This document shows positions 7,972 through 14,998 of a stretch of DNA of 15,046 nucleotides, piece by piece. The stretch is from Nitrospirales bacterium (lineage in GTDB: Bacteria > Nitrospirota > Nitrospiria > Nitrospirales > UBA2166): assembly GCA_029261375.1 (NCBI GenBank), contig JAJDBL010000462.1:1-15046 (forward strand), read 5' to 3'. The notes beneath the pieces were generated by a model. The model searched no databases. It saw only the letters and a list, made by a program, of their open reading frames with translations, and was not told the DNA's origin. Position 1 is the first letter of the stretch. Every line of letters begins with the position of its first letter. The translations under genes and the position numbers were made by a program.

Positions 7972-9459
7972 CTGAGTACCCGTGCTTCACCCGGTGCCGT
8001 CGAGCTTCTGAAGGGCGCCGGGATCGTATTTTTTGGTTCCGTTGTCGGACGCGGACTCGCGTTTCTCTCCCACTTCCTTTTTGCACGCTTCATGGGTTCC
8101 AGCCATTACGGCATTTTCATCCTTGGCTTTGCCATTTTCAACTTTGCCACCCTCGTCTCGGATCTCGGTTTGCGCGGGGGGGTGCTGAGGGAATCAGCAT
8201 CAGCGTCCGGCAGGGGAGACAGCGATCGGGCGAGGGGCACGATTTTCGTTGGCGGCCTCATCGTGTTGGGTACCAGCATTCTGGGGATGGGTATCGTTCT
8301 CGCCCTCAACGATCGGCTGGCTTTGTTTTTCGACGTGCAGGAACTCCTCTGGCTTCTTCCGATCATTGCGGTTGCCCTGCCGTTCGCCAACGTTGGAGGA
8401 ATCGCGATGAGCGGCCTTCAAGCGATGAGGAAAATGGTTCCCTTTACAGTGATACAACACGTGATTGACCCGGCAATCCGTATCGCGGCTTTTCTCGGTT
8501 TCGTATTATTTGCATCCCCATTGCTTGCAGCGGGTGCCTCCCATCTTGCGGCGTCTATGCTCATTGCTGGTGTGGCCTTCTTCTGGCTCCTCTCGTCGAG
8601 CACGCCATTCGCGTGCTCGCTTCTCACCCGTGTTCAACCTGGCGCCCTCCTCGCCTTTTCGTTCCCCCTCTTGTTGAGTAATGCCGTAGGCTTTCTCCTT
8701 CAGTGGTCGGATACGCTCCTCCTTGGGTATTACCTCACCGTCAAGGATATTGGCGTCTACGGTGCTGCAAGCAGGTTAGCTGGATTGGGCGGTGTTTTCC
8801 TTACGGCAGTCTCCACCATTTTTGCGCCAAAAATCCACGCGTTACACGGGCAGGGGAACTGGGGTGAAGTTGGCCGGTTATATCAGCAGTCCACGCGGTG
8901 GGTCTTGATGGGCGTACTTCCCGTGTTCTTCTATACCGTTCTGAACGCCGAGCCTCTTCTCTCCCTGTTCGGATCAGAGTTTGTTGATGGGGCGCCTGCG
9001 TTGATTACGCTCGCTATCGCGTTTCTGGTTATGACGGGAACAGGCCCGGCTGGAGAAGTGGTTCTTATGACCGGGAGATCAAAGGCGATGCTCTACGCGG
9101 CCGCAGCGTCTGGGATCGTCGGCTTCGCGTTGAATGTCTATCTCATTCCACGTATCGGGCTTCTAGGGGCGGCGATAGGATCCGGCATAGGGTTTGCCCT
9201 GGGAAACCTCGCAAATGTCGTGATGGCCTGGTGGTTTACCAGACTTCAACCGTACACGAAAGCCCTCACAAGACCGGTCCTCATCGCCATGGTATTTGCT
9301 GGGATCCATGTTACGCTTGGCCCTGTATTTGGCCCCGATGTGCTTGCACGATTAATTGGGGGTGTCGTGATTTGGCTTCTATACCTGATCGTGCTTTGCA
9401 GCGTGGGGTTGGACACCGAAGACATAAGAGTATGGAGATCACTACGGGAGTCTGCGTGA
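7972..9459 (+). CDS. Wzx-type polysaccharide flippase (MOP superfamily)
   Basis: This multi-helix inner-membrane transporter would flip the lipid-linked repeat unit to the periplasm. Starting at ATG 8092 would remove about 40 residues encoding the conserved first helix (GIVFFGSVVGRGLAFLSHFL, residues 19-38 of the longer form), so the true start must be upstream. The only initiator-like codon with a good ribosome binding site is CTG 7972, giving 495 residues, a normal length for the family. The polytopic pattern, with roughly a dozen or more hydrophobic stretches, and segments such as GVYGAASRLAGLG and GLLGAAIGSGIGF fit oligosaccharide flippases. An alternative is an ATG at 7955 overlapping the previous stop, with one base lost from CCC at 7970-7972. 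The stop is one base before the next gene. Confidence 0.88.
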   Translation: MSTRASPGAVELLKGAGIVFFGSVVGRGLAFLSHFLFARFMGSSHYGIFILGFAIFNFATLVSDLGLRGGVLRESASASGRGDSDRARGTIFVGGLIVLGTSILGMGIVLALNDRLALFFDVQELLWLLPIIAVALPFANVGGIAMSGLQAMRKMVPFTVIQHVIDPAIRIAAFLGFVLFASPLLAAGASHLAASMLIAGVAFFWLLSSSTPFACSLLTRVQPGALLAFSFPLLLSNAVGFLLQWSDTLLLGYYLTVKDIGVYGAASRLAGLGGVFLTAVSTIFAPKIHALHGQGNWGEVGRLYQQSTRWVLMGVLPVFFYTVLNAEPLLSLFGSEFVDGAPALITLAIAFLVMTGTGPAGEVVLMTGRSKAMLYAAAASGIVGFALNVYLIPRIGLLGAAIGSGIGFALGNLANVVMAWWFTRLQPYTKALTRPVLIAMVFAGIHVTLGPVFGPDVLARLIGGVVIWLLYLIVLCSVGLDTEDIRVWRSLRESA

Positions 9460-9460
9460 T

Positions 9461-10660
9461 GTGAACATTGCTGTTTTTGCAAAGAGTACTCTGGCTCACG
9501 GGACTGGTGGAATGGAAACTCATATCGAAAACGTCTTTCGTGAACTCATTACACGGGGTCATCGTATCAGTGTCGTCACAACACGACACCCGTCGGGCGT
9601 CGCGGTCGAGGACAGACCGGGAATGCGGGTGCGTTATCTTTCAGAGGCGCCGTCCCGCCGATATTCTCAGGCCTGGTGGCGGGCCAGCCGCGCGGCTCTA
9701 CAGGACCTTCTCGAGGAAGGCCAGGTCGATTTTGTATTGAGCCAGAGCCTCTCAGCGGCTGCCGTCGTCAGGGTCGCGCAGTGTCCACCTGTCTATCCAT
9801 TTCTTAATGGACTCGCGTTGTCCCACCTCAGTAGTGAGTGGCACGAGTGGAGCGGTTTGCGTGGCCTCTTTCGTTACAGAGGAATGAAGCTCCCCGAAAT
9901 GGTGTATTACACCTATGTTCACGAACGGCCATTTCTTCGGAAGGCCAAGGCTGTTTTAGCCACGTATGACCAACTCGTACCAGAGATCGAGCATCGGTAT
10001 GAGCGTGTGTTCGTGTCCTACAACGGGGTGGATTGTTCTCGGTTTGCGCCGGATACGGAGCAGCGAACCCGGATGCGCAACGCGCTGGGTATCCACGAGA
10101 ATGACATCGTTCTTCTGCTCGCGGGAGTGATGACGCGGCAAAAAGGAATGCATCTTGGGATCGAGAGTTTTATTCGGCTGGCCGAGCGTTTCCCGGCGTT
10201 GGCGTTGATCGTGATAGGGAGCGGTCATGAAGAAGCGTCTCTTAGGGCGCTTGGAGCTCGGTCTCCGTTCGGACACAGAATCAACTTCAGAGGAAATCTC
10301 CCCCATGATGAAATGCCGGGGTATTTCAACGCGGCGGATATCTTTCTTCATCCCTCGCAAAAGATTGAGGGGCTTCCGAATATCATCGTTGAGGCCATGG
10401 CCTCAGGCGTTACCGTGTTGGCTACAGATACCGGTGGAACCCAAACAGCAATCCTCGACAGGAAAACCGGGATTCTTGTTTCCAAGGGAGATCTCGAAGA
10501 GTTGACCTTGGCGGTGGAAGAGCTCATAACGGATCGAAGCCTGGCAGCGGAGATTGCACGTGCTGGGCTTGTGTGGGCGAGAGAACGATTTGCATGGCCT
10601 ACAATCATCGATCGGCTTCTTGCTGACATCGCCAGTGTTCAAGCTGGTTTGGACACTTGA
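9461..10660 (+). CDS. Glycosyltransferase, GT-B fold, family 4
   Basis: This 399-residue GT4 enzyme starts with GTG, one base after the flippase stop; GGGAG ends ten bases before it. GGMETHIENV at 16-25 is the usual Gly-rich N-terminal loop. YNGVDCSRF near 187-195 marks the inter-domain hinge, and AGVMTRQKGM near 221-230 carries the donor-phosphate Arg/Lys region. HPSQKIEGLPNIIVEAMASG near 297-316 supplies the E-x7-E pair (Glu303 and Glu311). All expected family elements are present and intact. It should add one sugar of the repeat unit; donor and linkage are not predictable. The near-contact with the flippase gene suggests they are co-translated. Confidence 0.92.
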   Translation: MNIAVFAKSTLAHGTGGMETHIENVFRELITRGHRISVVTTRHPSGVAVEDRPGMRVRYLSEAPSRRYSQAWWRASRAALQDLLEEGQVDFVLSQSLSAAAVVRVAQCPPVYPFLNGLALSHLSSEWHEWSGLRGLFRYRGMKLPEMVYYTYVHERPFLRKAKAVLATYDQLVPEIEHRYERVFVSYNGVDCSRFAPDTEQRTRMRNALGIHENDIVLLLAGVMTRQKGMHLGIESFIRLAERFPALALIVIGSGHEEASLRALGARSPFGHRINFRGNLPHDEMPGYFNAADIFLHPSQKIEGLPNIIVEAMASGVTVLATDTGGTQTAILDRKTGILVSKGDLEELTLAVEELITDRSLAAEIARAGLVWARERFAWPTIIDRLLADIASVQAGLDT

Positions 10661-10677
10661 GGGTATAAGATGAATCA

Positions 10678-11562
10678 ATGTCCCCAAAACGTGATGCAAT
10701 GATTGGTCGCGACGTGTACAGCCGGCTCGTGCAGGACTATGAGCCTTTAGCTTTTGAAGAAGTCTGGACGACTGAGCGGCGTCGGTTTCGCATACCGATG
10801 AACCATGTCTTAAAAAACCGGGAGCGATTCTGGGAAGCATTACGCACAGCCTCACGCTATTTTCCACCTCAGGACGACAACTGCACAATTGCGGACTTGG
10901 GAACGTTCCCTGGAAGCCTTCTCCGGCTCTTGAGGAACTTGCTCTCGCCTCGGGAGTGCCGCCTGATCGGAATCGGTCTCATGATCTCGGAGGATTTCCG
11001 TCAAGCGATGGTGAATAGCTGCGGCGCAGAGATCTTGACCGCTAACCTTGATCCGCGGAATGATCAGCTTCGAGACAAAGGTTACCCCTCACGTATCCCT
11101 CTCGATGAGGACAACGTCGATGTTGTTTTCGCACTGGAAGTTATTGAACACCTGCTCTCTCCGTCACATCTCTTTGCCGAGGCCTTTCGGATTTGTCGTC
11201 CTGGTGGACATGTGATTGTGACGACTCCAAACGTCACCAGAATTGGAAATGTATTCAAGCTTCTGATTGGACGATCAAACTTCGACCGGCTTATCCCTCC
11301 AGACTACGATGATCCTAATGACGAATGGAGACCACACTTCCGTGAGTATGCGATTGCTGAGGTTGTTGGTTTTTTCAAGCGCGCCGGCTTTGAGGTGGTT
11401 GAACAACGTCACGCTATTGCCGAAGATACTCGCTATAACGTGAAATCTTCTTCCCAACGGCTAGTTGACCTGGCAAAACTGCCTTTCTCTATGGTTCCCC
11501 ATCTGCGTGGGACTCTTGTCGTCGTTGGGCAGAAACCTCATGTCCCTGACAAGGTCAGCTAA
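10678..11562 (+). CDS. Divergent SAM-dependent methyltransferase
   Basis: This 294-residue protein has a class I methyltransferase layout but an unusual motif I, IADLGTFPGS at 71-80, in place of the DxGxGxG form; Asp73, Gly75 and Gly79 remain. Later elements are standard: FALEVIEHLLSPSHLF near 151-166, RPGGHVIVTTPN near 174-185, and a C-terminal strand ending LRGTLVVVGQ. The variant loop may still bind SAM or may mark a changed cofactor pocket. The ATG at 10678 is preferred: the ATG at 10670 is in another frame and stops within 11 codons. The nearest purine-rich site, GAGGG, is some 14 bases upstream and overlaps the preceding stop. The gene lies between two glycosyltransferases, suggesting modification of a repeat-unit sugar. 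Confidence 0.83.
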   Translation: MSPKRDAMIGRDVYSRLVQDYEPLAFEEVWTTERRRFRIPMNHVLKNRERFWEALRTASRYFPPQDDNCTIADLGTFPGSLLRLLRNLLSPRECRLIGIGLMISEDFRQAMVNSCGAEILTANLDPRNDQLRDKGYPSRIPLDEDNVDVVFALEVIEHLLSPSHLFAEAFRICRPGGHVIVTTPNVTRIGNVFKLLIGRSNFDRLIPPDYDDPNDEWRPHFREYAIAEVVGFFKRAGFEVVEQRHAIAEDTRYNVKSSSQRLVDLAKLPFSMVPHLRGTLVVVGQKPHVPDKVS

Positions 11563-11589
11563 CCGCGAGACCGTAGAGTAAAACCTGTC

Positions 11590-12702
11590 ATGCCACCTCT
11601 GTCCATTCTCTACGTCATCGATGGACTTGAATTTGGAGGTGGTGAGCGTGTGTTCCTGCAGTTAATCAAACGCCTTCGCCAGCAATATCGCATTGCTGTT
11701 GCGACCGCTGAGGGTGGCCTCTTTGCCGAAGCGGTTCGCGAACTTGGGATCACTCTTCATCCTGTAGATATGACCAGGCAATGGTCACTCAAGCCGATGT
11801 ATCAAATCAGGAACATCTTGCGAAAGCAGACAATCAATATCGTTCATAGTCAGGGAGCACGTGCAGATGTCTTTTCTCGAATATCGTCTCGAGCGTACGA
11901 CGTGAGGAACGTTTGTACTATCGCGATGCCGGTGGAAGGCTTTGATGTGGGTATCGTGCATCGAGTGATCTATCGTGTGTTTGATCGTCTCACTGAACGC
12001 TATGTCGATCGGTATATCGTTGTCTCTGACGTGCTCGAAACACTGCTACATCAACAACGTGGGGTATCTCTTGAGCGCATCACGCGAATCTACAATGGAA
12101 TAGAAGTCGATGAATACAACGATGAACATCGAGACACACAGACTCGAGCGCAGTGCGGAATCCCGGATGATGCGTTCCTCGTTGTCGCAATTGGTCGGAT
12201 GGTTTGGCAAAAAGGTTTCGATGTGCTGATTCACGCGTGGAGCGAGATTGCCTCGCACGTTCCTAACGCTCGACTCTTGTTTGTTGGCGACGGATCGCTT
12301 CGTGGGACACTCGAACGTCTGACTCATGATGTCAACATCCGGGATAGGGTGACCTTTCGTGGGTTCGAACCTGATGTTCGTCCCCTGCTTGCGACGGCGG
12401 ATCTTGTTGCCGTACCTTCACGTCGGGAAGGCTTTCCGATGGTGATCCTTGAAGCAATGGCCATGGCCAAACCGATTGTGGCAACCCGCATCGATGGAGT
12501 GACCGAACAGATGGTCGACGGGGTATCAGGACTTCTCGTCCCACCCTCTGACCCGGCTGCGCTCGCGAACGGAATTGTAGGATTGGCCACCCATCGCGAA
12601 CGTGCAGTTCAACTGGGGCGGAACGCGAGGGCAAGAGTGCAACAAGAATTTTCCGTACGGCGTATGGTTGAGACCACGGACAGCGTGTACCGGTCTCTGT
12701 AG
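11590..12702 (+). CDS. Glycosyltransferase, GT-B fold, family 4
   Basis: This 370-residue GT4 protein has the loop GLEFGGGERVFLQL near 12-25, HSQGARAD near 86-93, hinge element IYNGIEVDEY near 168-177, donor-phosphate region IGRMVWQKGFDVL near 201-213, FVGDGSL near 231-237, and the catalytic SRREGFPMVILEAMAMAKP near 277-295 with Glu280 and Glu288 as the E-x7-E pair. The arrangement is intact. It is the last plus-strand gene and meets the minus-strand methyltransferase end to end across 61 bases. The ATG at 11590 begins 27 bases after the previous stop, with only a weak ribosome binding site, but it fits the family N-terminus. Confidence 0.92.
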   Translation: MPPLSILYVIDGLEFGGGERVFLQLIKRLRQQYRIAVATAEGGLFAEAVRELGITLHPVDMTRQWSLKPMYQIRNILRKQTINIVHSQGARADVFSRISSRAYDVRNVCTIAMPVEGFDVGIVHRVIYRVFDRLTERYVDRYIVVSDVLETLLHQQRGVSLERITRIYNGIEVDEYNDEHRDTQTRAQCGIPDDAFLVVAIGRMVWQKGFDVLIHAWSEIASHVPNARLLFVGDGSLRGTLERLTHDVNIRDRVTFRGFEPDVRPLLATADLVAVPSRREGFPMVILEAMAMAKPIVATRIDGVTEQMVDGVSGLLVPPSDPAALANGIVGLATHRERAVQLGRNARARVQQEFSVRRMVETTDSVYRSL

Positions 12703-12763
12703 CCTGGGACGCAGGGTTTGACGTTTCACACGACGATGGGACAGTGGATTGTGGCGTGTTGGT

Positions 12764-13654
12764 TCAGTTTTTTCCGGGCATAGGTATTGTCGCGACTACC
12801 GTCAGCGAGGGTGTAAGGAGTATGTTGCCGAGCGTGAGTCGATAAACGCTACCCGTTAGAACGCCAATAAGGGGGGTCAATAATTTCTTGAGAGACCCGA
12901 TGGGGGAATCATGTGACGCCGTCCAGCTTAGGGTGCCGGGGAACACGGTTACGTTATTAAAGTTTGCTTCGGTCAGCATACGCGCGATCGTCCTTTTATC
13001 GAACGCATAAAGGTGGAACACAGTCTGATCGAAGTTGCGAATCTTCTGACTAATAGTTGATAAGGCAAGAAACGTCTTTTTTACTGGAACGTGAAAGCGG
13101 GCATTGGCACATCGGATAATCACAGCCCCGCCTGGTCGAAGGATCCTCGACGCTTCCCGAAGAGCAGATGTTGGGTCGGGAAGTTGATCCAAGACGTTAA
13201 AAAACGTGACAACGTCGAAATAGCCATCCTTGTATTTCACGTCTTCGAGCACATGGCTTCCCAGCTCAATGTGAAAACGGTCGGCTGCGAAGCGGCGGCA
13301 CTCATTGGATGGTTCAATGCCATGACACTCCCATCCCATCTCCTGGCACATTGCCAGGAAAAAGCCGTGTCCAGCCCCGACATCGAGAATCCTATTCTGC
13401 TTCTGAAATGTTGTTAGTAGGTTTCGGTAACACTGAAACACCGCTTGTCTCCCATCAATCCAGTCTTGCGATAGATGGTCGTATTTTCGGTTCTCGTATT
13501 GTGGAATAATCGTTGGGTTCGAAACGTGAAGGTTGTCGTACACGAGTCCGCAATTGGCGCATTGTACAATCCCTTCCGGAGGGCTCATCGTGTCAGCGTC
13601 GTTGGCAAAAAGGAGATGTGCGTGATGTGATCCACAGAGGTTGCACGAAGTCAT
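12764..13654 (-). CDS. SAM-dependent methyltransferase with N-terminal zinc ribbon
   Basis: From the ATG at 13654 this is a 296-residue protein. A zinc ribbon (CNLC at 4-7, CANC at 32-35) precedes a class I methyltransferase domain: motif I ILDVGAGHG at 89-97, GIEPS near 112-116, and LRPGG at 172-176. The segment that usually reads 'hvlEHl' is FNVLDQLPDP here, so the common acidic-His pair is absent. It resembles the zinc-ribbon methyltransferase at 2855-3907 in architecture but is clearly divergent, so it is not a recent duplicate. In-frame TTG 13675 and GTG 13660 are possible alternative starts; none of the three has a strong ribosome binding site. It probably modifies the same polysaccharide, but lies on the opposite strand and may be expressed separately. 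Confidence 0.86.
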   Translation of the reverse strand: MTSCNLCGSHHAHLLFANDADTMSPPEGIVQCANCGLVYDNLHVSNPTIIPQYENRKYDHLSQDWIDGRQAVFQCYRNLLTTFQKQNRILDVGAGHGFFLAMCQEMGWECHGIEPSNECRRFAADRFHIELGSHVLEDVKYKDGYFDVVTFFNVLDQLPDPTSALREASRILRPGGAVIIRCANARFHVPVKKTFLALSTISQKIRNFDQTVFHLYAFDKRTIARMLTEANFNNVTVFPGTLSWTASHDSPIGSLKKLLTPLIGVLTGSVYRLTLGNILLTPSLTVVATIPMPGKN

Positions 13655-13774
13655 GGTCACAATTCGTACGCTCAAATCAAAAAAAGAGCAATGATTTCAC
13701 TGCCACTGTTCTACCGAGTCGACACATGCCTCATGGGGAGTATCGTGGGTCCGAGGATACAAATGTGAAAACGG

Positions 13775-13827
13775 GTTGCGTCACCGTAGACGCAACAATG
13801 GCCACCAGATTGTATCGTGGTGGCCAT
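13775..13827 (-). terminator. Tandem perfect hairpins after the PEP-CTERM gene
   Basis: Two strong inverted repeats lie in a row: ATGGCCACCA/TGGTGGCCAT (10 bp arms at 13798-13807 and 13818-13827; extendable with one bulge) and GTTGCGTC/GACGCAAC (8 bp arms at 13775-13782 and 13789-13796). Read on the minus strand they begin about 30 bases after the PEP-CTERM stop, and the second is followed by CCGTTTT. That is a plausible, though T-poor, intrinsic terminator that would also insulate the downstream methyltransferase gene. Confidence 0.6.
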
Positions 13828-13857
13828 GCTGGTGGACTAGAATGTGGACGCCGTGTC

Positions 13858-14802
13858 TTAGCTGGTGTTTTTGCGGCCTCGTCGCCGCGCATATCCGAGC
13901 AGGCCAATCACTCCGGTTCCAAACAATAACATGGTGCTTGGTTCCGGCACTGGTGCGGGAGGAGGTGGTCCGGTAAACGTCGTCTCGTTTGGATTGATCG
14001 CTATCCCGGCGAGGTGGCTGACGAGCGTAGTGCCGACCGTGGTCATCTGTCCTGTATTGGTGTCGACTGTATATAAGACCGAATCAATAAAGTTGTTATT
14101 TTGGAGAAGCCGCTCGACTGCATATAACGTGTCGTTTGAACCAAACTCCAGCGTGTTGTGCACGCGGTTCGAGAAACCGCTGAAAGCAACGCTACCTGTT
14201 GATTGTCCCGTCGCATTCAGTGTATGAAGTTCGGGAGACTGCTTCCCGGTCTTCATGAAAATGTTGCTGTTTGAGTCAACGGCAACTCCTGTCCCAAACG
14301 TCACTGCCCCGAAATCGCCGACAGTTGTTACAACCCCTGTTGTCGTATCAATCGTGACCATGTCAAAAGGATTGCCCAGGCCTTGAAGCCATCCATAAAG
14401 GGTTCCGGTATTGGGATCGAAGCTGAGATCAGAGATATTATGGTCTCCGGCAACATAGTCGCCCGAAAGTGATGCGACGGATGACCCTACTCCGGTAGTG
14501 GTATTAATGGTAATCAGTTCTGCATTAAAATCACCGTTGCCATCGCGGTTTGACACTCCGAAGAGCACACCAGTGGTTGGGTTAAAATCTATCGAGACGA
14601 CTTCGCTAAAACCGACCTGGCCGACAAAAAATGAGTCTCCGTTGATCTGATTCATGACATATAGCGATGCTGCTGTATTGCCGGACGCCCCATCTACCCC
14701 GTACATTCTGTCGGCATGCGCGGTTGATGTCGTGAGTAACGCGAAGATAGTGAATAGTGCAAAGACAACAGTACGTAAATGAGGTCGCGCGTTCCGTTCC
14801 AT
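13858..14802 (-). CDS. Secreted PEP-CTERM protein with beta-propeller-like repeats
   Basis: This 314-residue exported protein has a signal peptide of about 30 residues (basic start, hydrophobic core FALFTIFALLTT, AHA before the mature Asp-Arg). The body repeats units of the type 'ItIdttTGvvttVG ... gvavD/NP' (for example LITINTTTG, MVTIDTTTG, LYTVDTNTG), which suggests a beta-propeller or similar beta fold. A Pro-rich linker (TGPPPPAPVP) leads to a PEP-CTERM sorting signal at 285-314: VPEPST, a hydrophobic helix with LLFGTGVIGLLGY, then RRRGRK. Such tails are recognised by an exosortase, absent from this window; the family is known to occur with EPS loci. The start at 14802 is chosen because a strong AGGAAGGA site lies just ahead and the signal peptide fits; an ATG further upstream would add 15 polar residues. 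Precise function unknown. Confidence 0.9.
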   Translation of the reverse strand: MERNARPHLRTVVFALFTIFALLTTSTAHADRMYGVDGASGNTAASLYVMNQINGDSFFVGQVGFSEVVSIDFNPTTGVLFGVSNRDGNGDFNAELITINTTTGVGSSVASLSGDYVAGDHNISDLSFDPNTGTLYGWLQGLGNPFDMVTIDTTTGVVTTVGDFGAVTFGTGVAVDSNSNIFMKTGKQSPELHTLNATGQSTGSVAFSGFSNRVHNTLEFGSNDTLYAVERLLQNNNFIDSVLYTVDTNTGQMTTVGTTLVSHLAGIAINPNETTFTGPPPPAPVPEPSTMLLFGTGVIGLLGYARRRGRKNTS

Positions 14803-14810
14803 GGTGGGAT

Positions 14811-14818
14811 TCCTTCCT
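14811..14818 (-). promoter_or_regulatory. Strong ribosome binding site of the PEP-CTERM gene
   Basis: On the minus strand AGGAAGGA ends eight bases before ATG 14802. It rules out the upstream in-frame ATG codons around 14841-14847 as the main start. Confidence 0.8.
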
Positions 14819-14902
14819 GCTCTTGACCAGTCTTGCTTCATCATCATTTTCTAGTTTGAAAGTGTTAGTAGTTTTATGCCTAGCAACGCTAGCTAAATAC
14901 CA

Positions 14903-14918
14903 AGCAATATCGATGCCA
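14903..14918 (-). promoter_or_regulatory. Sigma-54 (-24/-12) promoter of the PEP-CTERM gene
   Basis: The minus strand reads TGGCATCGATATTGCT. Compared with the sigma-54 consensus TGGCACG-N4-TTGCW, it keeps TGGCA and TTGCT, with exactly ten bases between the invariant GG (14917-14916) and GC (14905-14904). Transcription would start about 12 bases further, leaving a leader of roughly 90 bases before ATG 14802. PEP-CTERM genes in several bacteria are known to be controlled by RpoN with the PrsK/PrsR two-component system, which fits. Confidence 0.75.
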
Positions 14919-14949
14919 AGAGAAGTCGTCGAGTGATTCGGAATGGTCT

Positions 14950-14998
14950 GTCTATATGTAAGTGACTGATTATACTAACTTAATTGGTTGTTATAGAC
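14950..14998. promoter_or_regulatory. Inverted repeat upstream of the sigma-54 promoter, candidate activator site
   Basis: GTCTATA (14950-14956) and TATAGAC (14992-14998) are exact inverted copies whose centres are 42 bases apart, about four helical turns, within an AT-rich stretch. They lie about 55 to 105 bases upstream of the predicted transcription start, where sigma-54 activators usually bind. The repeat is seen directly; its role is inference. Confidence 0.4.

Noticed and set aside
10403..10888. 161-codon open frame on the minus strand.
   Set aside because: It is antisense to the end of one well-supported gene and the start of another; composition and lack of motifs mark it as a shadow.
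12703..12763. Possible bidirectional terminator between the convergent genes.
   Set aside because: Only a four-base stem (CCTG/CAGG) is visible with no T-run, which is too weak to call.
13687..13705. Second sigma-54-like string on the minus strand ahead of the methyltransferase at 12764-13654 (TGGCA ... TTGCT).
   Set aside because: The GG to GC spacing is 13 bases, not 10, so it cannot act as a -24/-12 promoter.
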